Assembly: GCA_964348275.1 (NCBI GenBank)
Contig: CAYGBT010000004.1
Span: 53,571 to 117,570 of the forward strand
Length of the DNA stretch: 64,000 nt
Source of the DNA: CSP1-5 sp964348275
GTDB taxonomy: Bacteria; Methylomirabilota; Methylomirabilia; Methylomirabilales; CSP1-5
Direction: 5' to 3'
Positions 1 through 8,700 of this stretch are shown here, piece by piece (the first letter of the stretch is position 1; each line of letters opens with the position of its first letter). The position numbers and the translations under genes are program-made. The notes beneath the pieces were generated by a model, which was given only the letters and a program-made list of their open reading frames with translations, made no database searches and had not been told where the DNA came from.

Positions 1-545
1 TTGGCATCCAGAGCGGTATGCAGCTCTTCGCGCGTGTGGATCTCCGTGAGGGGGTGGAGGCCTATCTCCTGGGAGAGGGCCAGCAGGTCTTGCAAGGTTT
101 GCGGCTCCAAGACGGCCGCAATCAAAAGGACCGCGTCGGCCCCCCATGCACGGCTCTCGTAGACCTGATAGGGATCAAGAATGAAGTCCTTGCGGAGGAC
201 CGGCAGAAAGGCACTTGCCTTGGCCCGGGCCAGGTCGTGCAAGTTTCCGCGGAAAAAGGGCTCATCGGTCAGGATGGAAAGCGCCGCCGCTCCCCCACCG
301 GTATAGGCTGAGATCAGGGCCTCGAGGTCGAATTCCTGCCGGATGATTCCTTGGGAGGGAGACGCCCGCTTCACCTCAGCGATCAACCGGATCCGCTCAT
401 CGCTCGACTGGCGATCCACCGCTTGGTGGAAGTCGCGAGGAGATGGTAGATCCCGAATCTGAGCCTTGAGGTCTTGGAGCGGGACCGCCACCTTTCGGGC
501 AGTCACCTCTTCGCGCTTCGCTTTCACAATCTTCTCTAAAATCAT
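1..545 (-). CDS. trpC: indole-3-glycerol phosphate synthase (3' end beyond window)
   Basis: Closes the indole ring of indole-3-glycerol phosphate from CdRP in tryptophan synthesis (cytoplasm). Reading the minus strand from ATG at 545 gives 181 codons without a stop, so the last part of the TIM barrel (about 80 residues) lies left of the window. Visible TrpC hallmarks are the start MILEKIVKAKREE, the phosphate/substrate segment AEVKRASPSQG (catalytic Lys in the EVKRASPS block), EPFFRGN, and PVLRKDFI with the second catalytic Lys. It is last of the visible trpE-G-D-C series, 91 bp after trpD, with a heptad repeat in the gap. trpF, trpB and trpA would be expected further left but cannot be seen. 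Confidence 0.95.
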   Translation of the reverse strand, partial: MILEKIVKAKREEVTARKVAVPLQDLKAQIRDLPSPRDFHQAVDRQSSDERIRLIAEVKRASPSQGIIRQEFDLEALISAYTGGGAAALSILTDEPFFRGNLHDLARAKASAFLPVLRKDFILDPYQVYESRAWGADAVLLIAAVLEPQTLQDLLALSQEIGLHPLTEIHTREELHTALDA

Positions 546-550
546 TTCCC

Positions 551-616
551 GCTGTCAGCTGTCGGCAGTCAGCCGTCAGCATTCACTCCTTTACGCTGAC
601 CGCTGATAGCCGATTG
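551..616. repeat. heptad-periodic inverted repeat, GCTGTCA type
   Basis: Four consecutive 7-mers (GCTGTCA, GCTGTCG, GCAGTCA, GCCGTCA) at 551-578 face an imperfect inverted arm at 595-616 (GCTGACC, GCTGATA, GCCGATT) across a short spacer. About 16 of 19 positions of the arms can pair. The element fills most of the trpC-trpD gap. The same 7-bp family recurs between trpD and trpG and at 62721-62729. Confidence 0.75.
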
Positions 617-636
617 CTCGTGCTGTGTGTTGCACC

Positions 637-1680
637 TCATTGCTTACAGAAGGCGACCACCTTCTCCAATGTGTTCCAGGCAGTCCCGCTTTCAATGGAT
701 CGTTCTGCAGTGACGATCCCTTCCTGCATGTCTTGCGCGCCCCCACCAGCAACGATGGCGGCACCCGCGTTCAACACGACGATGTCTCGCCGGGGCCCCT
801 TGGCTCCTTGAAGGATCTGCCTGATGATCTCGGCGTTCGCAGCGGCATCGCCCCCCCTGAGGTCGGCCAGCCGTGCTCGGGCAATCCCGAAATCCTCCGG
901 CTGGACGAAGTATGTTCGTATGTGGCCGTTGTGCACTTCGGAGATCTTGGTCTCGGCGATAGTGGAGATCTCATCGAGGCCATCCATCCCATGGACGACA
1001 AAGGCCCGGTGGCAGCCCAGCTCGTTCATAACACCCGCCAAGAGCTCGGTGAGCGCCCCATCGTACACGCCGATCACCTGCGCGGGAGCACTCGCGGGAT
1101 TGGTCAAGGGCCCGAGGATATTGAAAAGCGTCCGGATCCGGATCTCGCGACGCGCCGACATGACAAATTTCATGGCCGGGTGAAGCAGCGGGGCAAAGAG
1201 AAACCCGATCCCGACCTCGTCAATACATCGGCCCACGCGCTCAGGCGCAAGATCGAGCAGAACACCGAGCGCCTCGATCACATCGGCACTCCCGCACGGC
1301 CCGGACACACCACGGTTGCCATGTTTGGCCACGGGAATGCCCGCTCCCGCAACGACAAAAGCCGCCGCGGTAGAGATATTGAAGGTCCCTTGGGCGTCCC
1401 CTCCGGTCCCGCATGTGTCCACCAGCATCGGCTTGCCCAGATGGGGCCTCGCCTGCGCGCCCGCATGCCGGGTGGGCACCGGAGTTACTTTATCCCGCAT
1501 CACGCGGGCAAAGCCACAGAGCTCCTCGACGGTCTCTCCTTTTATCCGCATGGCGGTCAGGAAGGCAGCAACTTGCGCATCGGTAGCCTGGCCAGACATG
1601 AGGAACTCCATGACCTGGGCGGCCTCCTCCCGGCTGAGGTCCGTTCCGTCCACCACCTTATGAAGAGCCTCCACGATCAT
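637..1680 (-). CDS. trpD: anthranilate phosphoribosyltransferase
   Basis: Transfers the phosphoribosyl group of PRPP to anthranilate, the second step of the tryptophan branch; a cytoplasmic homodimer in the family. The 347 residues match the usual length. The N-terminal helical domain (MIVEALHKVVDGTDLSREE) is followed by the PRPP-binding loop DTCGTGGD near residue 88, then KHGNR and the RTLFNILGPLTNP block. The usual SSKSGSAD stretch reads GVSGPCGSAD, a minor variant. It lies 82 bp downstream of trpG and 91 bp upstream of trpC, both gaps holding heptad repeats. Long plus-strand open frames across it are shadows. Confidence 0.97.
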   Translation of the reverse strand: MIVEALHKVVDGTDLSREEAAQVMEFLMSGQATDAQVAAFLTAMRIKGETVEELCGFARVMRDKVTPVPTRHAGAQARPHLGKPMLVDTCGTGGDAQGTFNISTAAAFVVAGAGIPVAKHGNRGVSGPCGSADVIEALGVLLDLAPERVGRCIDEVGIGFLFAPLLHPAMKFVMSARREIRIRTLFNILGPLTNPASAPAQVIGVYDGALTELLAGVMNELGCHRAFVVHGMDGLDEISTIAETKISEVHNGHIRTYFVQPEDFGIARARLADLRGGDAAANAEIIRQILQGAKGPRRDIVVLNAGAAIVAGGGAQDMQEGIVTAERSIESGTAWNTLEKVVAFCKQ

Positions 1681-1694
1681 TGCTCAGCCATCCC

Positions 1695-1761
1695 GCTGTC
1701 AGCGATCGGCAATCAGCTTCTGGCCTTTCAACACCAATGGCCACTGCTGACAGCTGACTGC
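1695..1761. repeat. heptad-periodic inverted repeat, GCTGTCA type
   Basis: Left arm 1695-1717 (GCTGTCA, GCGATCG, GCAATCA, GC) and right arm 1746-1761 (GCTGACA, GCTGACT, GC) are in opposite orientation in the trpG-trpD gap. The right arm ends directly after the trpG stop codon (1763-1765). Same family as 551-616. Confidence 0.7.
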
Positions 1762-1762
1762 A

Positions 1763-2326
1763 TTACACCCTGAGAAAGTTTCGCAAGAGATCTTTACCCA
1801 CCGCGGTCAGGATCGACTCCGGGTGAAATTGCACCCCTTCTACCTGATGCTCCCTGTGGCGAAGCCCCATCAGCTCCCCCTCGACCGTCTGTGCTGTAAT
1901 TTCGAGACAGGCGGGAAGACTCTCCCGCTCCACGACCAGACTGTGATAGCGAGTCGCCTCGAAAGGGTTGGGAAGATTTCGAAAGATGGTGCCTCCGTCA
2001 TGCTGGATCAAGGAGGTCTTTCCATGCATCAGCCGTTCAGCTCGAACGATTCTCCCCCCAAACGCCGCTCCGATACACTGATGCCCGAGACAGACCCCCA
2101 GGATAGGGATACGACCCGCAAAGGCCAAGATCAGGTCGCACGAAATTCCCGCCTCCTTCGGGGTGCAGGGGCCAGGCGAAATGACAATCCGCGCCGGACG
2201 AAGGTCTTCCACCTCGTTCAGGCTTACCTTGTCATTCCGGACCACATGGACCTTCTCACCAAGTTCCCCAAGGTATTGGACCAGGTTGTAGGTAAAGGAA
2301 TCGTAATTGTCGATAACAAGAACCAT
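1763..2326 (-). CDS. trpG: anthranilate synthase glutamine amidotransferase subunit
   Basis: Class I glutamine amidotransferase that supplies ammonia to TrpE for anthranilate formation; in many bacteria the same subunit (PabA) also serves aminodeoxychorismate synthase. Its 187 residues are typical. Seen: start MVLVIDNYDSFTYNLVQ, oxyanion segment SPGPCTPKEAG, nucleophile Cys in GVCLGHQ (around residue 79), and the His/Glu pair in FHPES near the C-terminus. It follows trpE in the same direction after a 121-bp gap almost filled by a heptad repeat. No separate pabA is seen in this window, so a dual role is possible. Confidence 0.95.
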   Translation of the reverse strand: MVLVIDNYDSFTYNLVQYLGELGEKVHVVRNDKVSLNEVEDLRPARIVISPGPCTPKEAGISCDLILAFAGRIPILGVCLGHQCIGAAFGGRIVRAERLMHGKTSLIQHDGGTIFRNLPNPFEATRYHSLVVERESLPACLEITAQTVEGELMGLRHREHQVEGVQFHPESILTAVGKDLLRNFLRV

Positions 2327-2336
2327 TGCTCCCTCA

Positions 2337-2462
2337 GTTCATGGGTCAGGCTTCATAGTTCAGAATCGATGGTTGACGGTTCACCGCTCTCTGTCGAGAC
2401 GTTGCGTATCACGTTGTAACCGTTCTAGGTTCTCCATGAACCATGAACTATGAACTATGAAC
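2337..2462. repeat. heptad-periodic inverted repeat, GTTCAYR type; supplies trpE stop
   Basis: Seven 7-mers in register run from 2337 to 2385 (GTTCATG, GGTCAGG, CTTCATA, GTTCAGA, ATCGATG, GTTGACG, GTTCACC). Four inverted 7-mers run from 2435 to 2462 (CATGAAC twice, TATGAAC twice). The right arm encodes the last residues of TrpE (VHSS) and its TAG stop at 2448-2450. The arms could pair across about 50 nt. Confidence 0.8.
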
Positions 2463-3986
2463 CGCATCGTCGGTGAGCGGTTCACGGTCCACGGGTGAAC
2501 TTTCGAGGCCTCTCTCGGCCATCTCGATGGCCCGAAGCATCCCCGCGGCCTTGTTCAGGGTCTCTTGATACTCCCGCTCCGGGTCCGAGTCAGCCACAAT
2601 TCCAGCTCCTGCCTGAATCCATGCCCGCTCTTTGGTGAAAAGGACGGTCCGAATAGTGATGCAGGTATCCATATTGCCAGAGAAGCTGAGGTAGCCGACC
2701 GCGCCTGCATAAGGGCCCCGTTTGGCCGGCTCCAGCTCTTCGATGATTTCCATCGCCCTGATCTTCGGAGCCCCGCTCACCGTCCCGGCCGGAAACGAAG
2801 CACGGAGCAGGTCAAAGGCGTCGAGCCCTTGCTGGAGACGACCCCGAACATTCGACACGATGTGCATGACGTGGGAGTATCGCTCGATCACCATCAGCTC
2901 GTTGACCTCCACGCTTCCCGGTACGGCGACGCGACCGACATCATTCCGTCCAAGATCAACAAGCATGATATGCTCCGCCCGCTCCTTCGGATCCTCCAAA
3001 AGCTCGGCGGCCAGCGCCTGGTCTTCAGACTCGTGACGGCCTCGAGGCCTGGTCCCGGCGATGGGGCGTAAGTCGATCTGTCCCTCTTCCAAGCGCACTA
3101 AAACCTCAGGAGAACTCCCCGCTACTGATAGATCTCCCAGGCGGAGGAAGTACATGTACGGAGATGGGTTAATGATGCGCAGGGCACGGTAGACGTCAAA
3201 GGGCTGAGCGCCCGTCTTGACCTCGAGCCGCTGCGAAAGCACCGCCTGGATAATGTCTCCTGCCGCCACATATTCCTTGCACTTCAACACTGCCCCACAG
3301 AAGCCATCATGGGAAAAGGTCGACCTCGTCTCTAGCGTGCGGGGCGAGAGTGGAGCGAGCAACGGCCGATCAAGCGGTTTCCGGAGATCGGCAACCAATG
3401 CCTCGATCTTCGACAGAGCATGATCATACGCGGCCTCGAGTGTGCTGGCTGCGGTGTCAGGGACAAAGGCATTCGATACCACCTGGATCCGCTGACTCAG
3501 GTTGTCGAAAATGAGCAGCGTATCCGTAAGCAGGAATACGGCATCGGGGAGCTCCATGTCGTCATCGGTCAGATCTGGAAGGGTTTCGAAAAAACGAACG
3601 GCATCATAGGCCAGATACCCTACCATGCCGCCGAAAAAGCGCGGCAGGCCGTCTACCTTGACGGGCCGATAGACGCTGAGGGCCTCCTTGACCAGATCGA
3701 GCGGATCAGTGATCGTTCGCGTCTCAACTTGCAGCCCCGACCGCAGGAGCTCCGCCTGCCCCTCCTTGGTCCGAATCACCAAGAAGGGATTGCGCCCCAG
3801 GAAGCTGTATCGGGCCCATTTTTCCCCTCCTTCGACGCTTTCCAGGAGGAAAGCGGTTTCCCCTCCCCCAATCTTCAGGAAGGCCGATACGGGGGTCTCG
3901 ATATCAGCGAGGACCTCGCGGTAGACTGGGATCAGGTTACCGAGGCGAGCCTTTGCTTTGAATTCATTTCGAGACGGGTAATACAT
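2448..3986 (-). CDS. trpE: anthranilate synthase component I
   Basis: Makes anthranilate from chorismate with TrpG-delivered ammonia; the committed and usually Trp-inhibited step. From ATG at 3986 it is 512 residues. The family C-terminal chorismate-binding signatures are present: AGSSPEVLVRLE, RPIAGTRPRG, DLGRNDVGRVA, FPAGTVSGAPK and GAVGYLSFSGNMD. A longer reading would begin at TTG 4001, but ATG 3986 has a GGGAG Shine-Dalgarno 6 nt upstream and the predicted promoter would start transcripts near 4007. The last four residues and the stop come from a heptad repeat. First gene of the trp series; no leader-peptide attenuator is visible in the short 5' UTR. Confidence 0.96.
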   Translation of the reverse strand: MYYPSRNEFKAKARLGNLIPVYREVLADIETPVSAFLKIGGGETAFLLESVEGGEKWARYSFLGRNPFLVIRTKEGQAELLRSGLQVETRTITDPLDLVKEALSVYRPVKVDGLPRFFGGMVGYLAYDAVRFFETLPDLTDDDMELPDAVFLLTDTLLIFDNLSQRIQVVSNAFVPDTAASTLEAAYDHALSKIEALVADLRKPLDRPLLAPLSPRTLETRSTFSHDGFCGAVLKCKEYVAAGDIIQAVLSQRLEVKTGAQPFDVYRALRIINPSPYMYFLRLGDLSVAGSSPEVLVRLEEGQIDLRPIAGTRPRGRHESEDQALAAELLEDPKERAEHIMLVDLGRNDVGRVAVPGSVEVNELMVIERYSHVMHIVSNVRGRLQQGLDAFDLLRASFPAGTVSGAPKIRAMEIIEELEPAKRGPYAGAVGYLSFSGNMDTCITIRTVLFTKERAWIQAGAGIVADSDPEREYQETLNKAAGMLRAIEMAERGLESSPVDREPLTDDAVHSS

Positions 3987-4013
3987 AAAAGACTCCCGCA
4001 AGTAGAGGACGAT

Positions 4014-4042
4014 AAACTAGCATGACCAAAAGAAAAGGTCAA
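4014..4042 (-). promoter_or_regulatory. sigma70-type promoter of trpE
   Basis: On the minus strand, TTGACC (4037-4042), a 17-bp spacer, then TAGTTT (4014-4019) preceded by an extended -10 TGC. The -35 is part of an imperfect palindrome (TGACC...GGTCA around an A/T-rich centre), which might be an operator. The predicted start leaves about 20 nt before trpE. Confidence 0.6.
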
Positions 4043-4132
4043 GCGTCCTTCCTGTGTGAAAGCCTACATTCCCCTGGGAGATCGGTTATGGACTGGCGAC
4101 AGAGGTGGGGTTGTACACGGGTGGGGGAAAGT

Positions 4133-4160
4133 TTGTCCGTAATCGACCCAATGGTATAAT
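4133..4160 (+). promoter_or_regulatory. strong promoter-like sequence antisense to trxA
   Basis: On the plus strand, TTGTCC (4133-4138), 16-bp spacer, and a perfect TATAAT (4155-4160) with extended TGG. A transcript would start near 4167, inside the 3' end of the minus-strand trxA, and run antisense through it toward the small membrane-protein gene and rnc. Either an antisense RNA promoter or a distal promoter for the plus-strand genes. Confidence 0.45.
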
Positions 4161-4163
4161 TCG

Positions 4164-4496
4164 CTAGCCAAGATAGGTCCCGATCTTCGATTGAATGGTA
4201 CCGCGAGGAACCGCGCCGATCACTTGATCGACGCGCTCCCCCCCCTTGAAGAAGAGGAGCGTCGGAATGCTTCGGATGCCAAAGCGGGCCGCTGTCTGAG
4301 GATTCTCATCGACGTTCAACTTGGCGATGGTTACTTTTCCCGCATACTCCTGGGCCAGCTCTTCCAGGATGGGTGCGATTATACGACAGGGAGCGCACCA
4401 CTCCGCCCAAAAGTCGACAACCGTAAGGCCCTGGCCGTCGACGACCTTCTGCTCGAAATCGGCATCGCTCACCTGGACGATGTTTTCAGAAGCCAT
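4164..4496 (-). CDS. trxA: thioredoxin
   Basis: Small cytoplasmic dithiol-disulfide reductant. About 110 residues, the normal thioredoxin length, with the active site WCAPC preceded by VVDFWAE, the cis-proline segment RSIPTLLFF, and the C-terminal GAVPRGTIQSKIG helix region. The start at ATG 4496 (MASEN) has a G-run as Shine-Dalgarno; an in-frame ATG at 4508 would add MGGN. Single gene with its own promoter at 4539-4567. It is convergent with nothing: trpE lies downstream on the same strand, 178 bp away. Confidence 0.96.
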   Translation of the reverse strand: MASENIVQVSDADFEQKVVDGQGLTVVDFWAEWCAPCRIIAPILEELAQEYAGKVTIAKLNVDENPQTAARFGIRSIPTLLFFKGGERVDQVIGAVPRGTIQSKIGTYLG

Positions 4497-4538
4497 GTTC
4501 CCCCCCATGAATGTTTGTTCGCTCGTCGCATTGGATTC

Positions 4539-4567
4539 ATGCTACCCCCGCCCCCCTCCCCTGTCAA
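4539..4567 (-). promoter_or_regulatory. sigma70-type promoter of trxA
   Basis: TTGACA (4562-4567, minus strand), a 17-bp G-rich spacer and TAGCAT (4539-4544). Located 43 bp upstream of the trxA start. Confidence 0.65.
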
Positions 4568-4646
4568 GCGCCTCACCAACGGAAGGGAAAGTGATCCTTG
4601 TCGTCGTCTAATTGCTGACTTCCCGGTATAAAAAAGCTGGTAGGTC

Positions 4647-4886
4647 GTGTACCATTATTTGGAAAGCACTTGGCGTGAAAACCGGAGACACGCTGTGCAA
4701 ATCAAGACGGCCCATAAAATTTTGATTGCCAGTGCCATTGCGTTCTTTATCTCCTTTGGGGTGTGGCAATTCAGATCCTATGTCAGTACGGGCGAGGCGC
4801 GGCCCCTCGTGGGTGCCATCTTGTCGGTGTTGGTTGCCATTGGCTTCGGTATCTACTTCCGGACGCTGAGATGGAAAAAGTTCTAG
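4647..4886 (+). CDS. small two-helix membrane protein, unknown function
   Basis: I do not recognise the family. Up to 79 residues from ATG 4647; an in-frame GTG at 4695 (VQIKTAHK) would give about 63 residues and leave a shorter cytoplasmic tail. Two hydrophobic segments are visible, ILIASAIAFFISFGVW and LVGAILSVLVAIGFGIYF, separated by about 15 residues and ending in the basic RTLRWKKF, consistent with an inner-membrane hairpin with a positive C-terminus. It starts the plus-strand series, 24 bp before rnc, so co-transcription with rnc is likely. Confidence 0.55.
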   Translation: MYHYLESTWRENRRHAVQIKTAHKILIASAIAFFISFGVWQFRSYVSTGEARPLVGAILSVLVAIGFGIYFRTLRWKKF

Positions 4887-4910
4887 CCATCAAAAAACGA
4901 GAGAAGCCCC

Positions 4911-5630
4911 GTGAGGCCTTCCAGGAAAGACAGCGAGCAGGATTCGTGGCTGCAGCAGGCTGAAAGGAAGCTCGGGCAGCGTTTCCGAAGCCGAGCCTTG
5001 CTTCGGGCCGCGCTCACCCATCCCTCGGCCGGAAGAGAGGGACGGGCCTTCGAACGATTGGAGTTTTTGGGTGATGCCATCCTCACCCTCCTTTTGAGTC
5101 TGCACCTATATCGGAACTACCCCGATCTCTCCCCCGGCGGATTGACCCGACTCCGCGCGAGCATAGTGAATCGCACCAAGCTAGCCCAAGCAGCAATGCA
5201 ATTGGGACTCCCCGTCATGCTCCGCCTGGGAAAGAGCGAGGAGCCGGACGGCCGCCATCGGTCTGCCCTCCTCGCCGCAGCGTTTGAAGCGGTCGTGGCT
5301 GCCCTCTTTCTCGATCGTGGCCTTCGTGGCGTGACGAAATTTCTTCAACAGCATCTGCTTCCCTTGTTTCCCCCGGATGCCTCCCTCGATTCGAAATCAG
5401 AGCTTCAGACTCTCCTGCAAGCCATGCTCAAGATTCCTCCACGCTACCGCCTCCTCCGGCATTGGGGCCCTCCCCATGCCAGGCGTTTTGCCGTAGAAGT
5501 CGAGGTCAGAGGCCAGCGGCTCGGCAGGGGTGAAGGCCAAAGCCGCCGTGAGGCCGAGCAGGGTGCAGCCCGGAGTGCACTCGGTTATCTCCGGGATCAC
5601 CACAATATTTTGCGGTCCTTTGGAAAATGA
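4911..5630 (+). CDS. rnc: ribonuclease III with a substituted active-site Asp
   Basis: Double-strand-specific endoribonuclease for rRNA and mRNA processing. 239 residues: RNase III domain about 12-140, dsRNA-binding domain about 160-232 (ends GQSRREAEQGAARSAL). The signature FERLEFLGDAIL keeps the first acidic cluster (Glu48, Glu51, Asp55). The second signature, normally LADxFEA, reads LAAAFEA: the metal-ligand Asp (Asp114 in E. coli numbering) is Ala123, codon GCA at 5277-5279, while Glu126 is kept. The rnc-smc-ftsY order is common in bacteria, so this is the orthologous locus. Activity may be reduced, or another residue may compensate. Confidence 0.93.
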   Translation: MRPSRKDSEQDSWLQQAERKLGQRFRSRALLRAALTHPSAGREGRAFERLEFLGDAILTLLLSLHLYRNYPDLSPGGLTRLRASIVNRTKLAQAAMQLGLPVMLRLGKSEEPDGRHRSALLAAAFEAVVAALFLDRGLRGVTKFLQQHLLPLFPPDASLDSKSELQTLLQAMLKIPPRYRLLRHWGPPHARRFAVEVEVRGQRLGRGEGQSRREAEQGAARSALGYLRDHHNILRSFGK

Positions 5631-5654
5631 CCACAGGATTTTGCGTAATTTCCC

Positions 5655-5683
5655 TTGACACGACCATAAGCCTATGCTAGCCT
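5655..5683 (+). promoter_or_regulatory. sigma70-type promoter of smc
   Basis: TTGACA (5655-5660), 17-bp spacer, TAGCCT (5678-5683) with extended -10 TGC. A strong Shine-Dalgarno (GGGGAGG) precedes the smc ATG at 5735. Confidence 0.6.
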
Positions 5684-5734
5684 GCCGAAAATTTCATAAG
5701 AATTTGCCCGAATTATTATACTGAGGGGAGGGCT

Positions 5735-8700
5735 ATGTACCTCAGCAATCTGACCTTGTTCGGATTTAAGTCCTTCGTCGACCGGCTGAGTATCGATTTC
5801 CAGGCCGGCATCACGGCTCTGGTCGGGCCGAATGGCTGCGGCAAGAGCAACATCGTCGACGCCATCCGCTGGGTATTGGGAGAACAGAGCTCGAAGTCCC
5901 TCCGCGGCGATCGGATGGAGGACTTGATATTCGCCGGCAATAGCCACCGGAAGCCTGTGGGGATGGCTGAAATCTCCTTAACCCTAACGAATATAGAAGG
6001 CCGGCTGGCTGTCCCTTACGAGGAGGTAACGATCACCCGCCGCGTCTACCGATCAGGCGAGAGCGAGTATCTCATCAATCAAAATCCCTGTCGTCTAAAA
6101 GACATCACCGGCCTCTTCCTCGACACCGGGCTTGGGCGGGAGCCTTACGCCCTCATCGAGCAGGGGGCGATCGGGTCACTCTTGAACTCGAAACCGGCTG
6201 ACCTCCGAACCCTCTTGGAGGAGGCGGCGGGGACTATGTCATACAAGGTCAAGCGCAATACCGCTCTGGGCCGGCTGCAGGCAGCGGAGCAAAATCTGTT
6301 GAGAGTGAGGGACGTCCTCCAGGAAATCGAACGGCAGCGAAACTCGCTACACCGACAGGCGAAAAAGGCGGAACGATACCAGCGCATGACGGGGAGATTA
6401 AAAGGGATTCAGGCGTGTCTCCTTCTCCAGGCGGATCGCCGCCTCGAGGAGGAGCTCGATCGAATCCGTCACCAGGAGAGGGAGTATGCCGTTGCCCAGG
6501 AGTCCTGCCACCTACGAATTTCTACCGAAGAAACCTCCTTGGAAAATGGGCGCCTGAACGATCTCGATCTCGAGAAGAGGATCGGGGCGGCTCAGGAACA
6601 GCTGTATACCCTGCGCGGCCGACGGGAGCGGGAACAGGCGGAAGTGCGGTCGCGGGAAGGGTTACTTGGTAGCCTGAGGCATCGTGGCGAAGAGCACCGG
6701 GAAGAGCTGAGCGTCGTCGACGAGCGGCTTCGTTGCCTGCGGCAGGATTACGAGGCCGACACAAGAACACGGGGACTCACGGAGGAAGAAATTACAGCGG
6801 CCTCTCGGCAACTTCAGGATCTTAACGATGCCCTCACGAGTCTGGAAGCAGAACTCCGTGACAACGAGGGGGCATTGGCAAAACGGAAGGGGGAAGTTCT
6901 CACGCTGACCGAGCAGATGGTCCACACGCAGAATCATATGGCGTCTCTTACGGAACGGGACCGACTCCTCCACCAAGAGCGGGAGACCTTAGCGCGGCAA
7001 CTCACCGCGTCCCGGACAGAATCGGAAACCGTAGCAACCCGCGAGCGAGAACTGACCAGCGAACGGCAACAGCTCGAGCACAGGATTGCAATCCTGACTG
7101 AGGAGCGGGAACAACTTCTCCAGGAGATGGGAAGCCTCGAGACGCGCCAGGAGACGCTGGGCCGGCGTCGAGCGACTCTCCGCGAGGAACTCAGCGGACT
7201 CGAGGGCCGCCTCGACTCACTCCGGGAGCTCGAGGGGAGCCTTGCCGGACTCGACGAAGGGCAGCAGTTCCTCCTCAAAGGAAAAGCGGCAGGGGTGCCT
7301 GTCTGCCAGATGATTGACGGTCCCCTGTCTAGTTTGGTTCGGGTTGAAGTCGCTTGGGAAAAGGCAGTGGAAGCCCTCCTCGGCGACCTCCAGCAAGGAC
7401 TCCTCACTCCGACCGCCACCGATGCCCTTTCTCTTATCGGCTATCTCGAACAGGAGGGGACTGGTTGGGCAACCCTGCTACCCCATCGGGAGGAATGGCT
7501 GGCCAACGGTAAAGAGGCGTTCCGCCTCCAGGAGGCGTTGGGAGAAGCCGTGGGTTCCCTCGACCCCGAGATTGCCCACCGGGTCGTTGGACCGGCCCTG
7601 AGACTCGTGAAGACGTCGGAGGAGCTTCAGCCACTGCTCGGTGCCCTCTTAGCAGATGCCGTGATCGTCCGGGACATCCCCACCGCCCTCGCTCTCCTCC
7701 GGAGTCTCCCGTACCCTATCCGAGTGGCGACGACATCTGGCGCCGTGCTGAGCTCGCGGGGCCCCATACAGGGTGGAAAGACCATTGCAATAAGTCTCCT
7801 GAGTCGCCGGAGGGAGCTCGAAGAGCTTCCCGGTGTCATCGCCCGGGCGATGGAAGAGCTCCAGGAAACCGAAGAGGAGTGGGAGAAGGTTCAAAACACA
7901 CTGTCCCACCACCGGCAGGCCCTGAGTGCACAGGAGCGAACCCTTAAAGACGTGCAGGCAGCCCGTCACGACGTCGACCGATCCCTCGCCGAGGTGCATA
8001 CGGTCGCCTCCAGACTCGGGAGCCAAACATCATTTTTGGCTTCCGAGCTGACACGCCTCGAAGAGGAACTCAGTGATGTTGGGAATGCGCTGCAGGATTC
8101 CCGAGTGGGACTCGAGGAACTAGGGCGGCGGGAGGCATCACTCAAAGGCGAAACTGCTGACCATGACCGCCAGGTGACCCTCCTTCGCGCACGACAGCAG
8201 GAACTTCAGCAGGAGGTGGCGGAGGTCCGAATTCGATCGACCTCCCTGCAAGAGAGAAAGGAAGCTCTGTCCCGCTCTCTGGAGCGCTTGGAGGCTGATC
8301 TCGAGAGGGAACGCACACGCGAGGTGGATATCCGCATGCAGGAAGAAGAGGACCGCTCCAGCGAGTCTCGGCTCACCCAAGAGATCGCCGCGCTGCAGCA
8401 ATGCCTCGAGGTCTTAAACCACCATGAGAACCAGGAGGCTCTGGCGGTCCAGGAACTTCAGAACCAGAGGGATCAGCTTCGACAAACCCTCGTCGCTAAC
8501 GAGGAGGCTCTGAGGAACGCGAGGAGGGAACTCACCGACATCCAACAGCAAAAGTCTTCACTCGCCACGCAGGGCGCAGCCCTGAGCACAGAGCGTTCGC
8601 TCCTTCAAAAACGCCTCCAGGAGGAGACACCGGAGGGCGAGGACCTTCAAGAATTGCTCCACGGAGGAGACTCGCCCCTGGATTCACAGTTGCTCGAACA

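Noticed and set aside
551..616. CRISPR-like or ordinary terminator reading of the heptad repeats
   Set aside because: Units are 7 bp without spacers and arms lack a following T-run, so neither description fits.
625..1773. Long plus-strand open frame of 382 codons over trpD
   Set aside because: Antisense shadow of trpD; no family resemblance, and trpD is unmistakable on the other strand.
3987..4160. trp attenuator or T-box leader
   Set aside because: The predicted 5' UTR of trpE is about 20 nt, with no Trp codon run, terminator pair or T-box motif.
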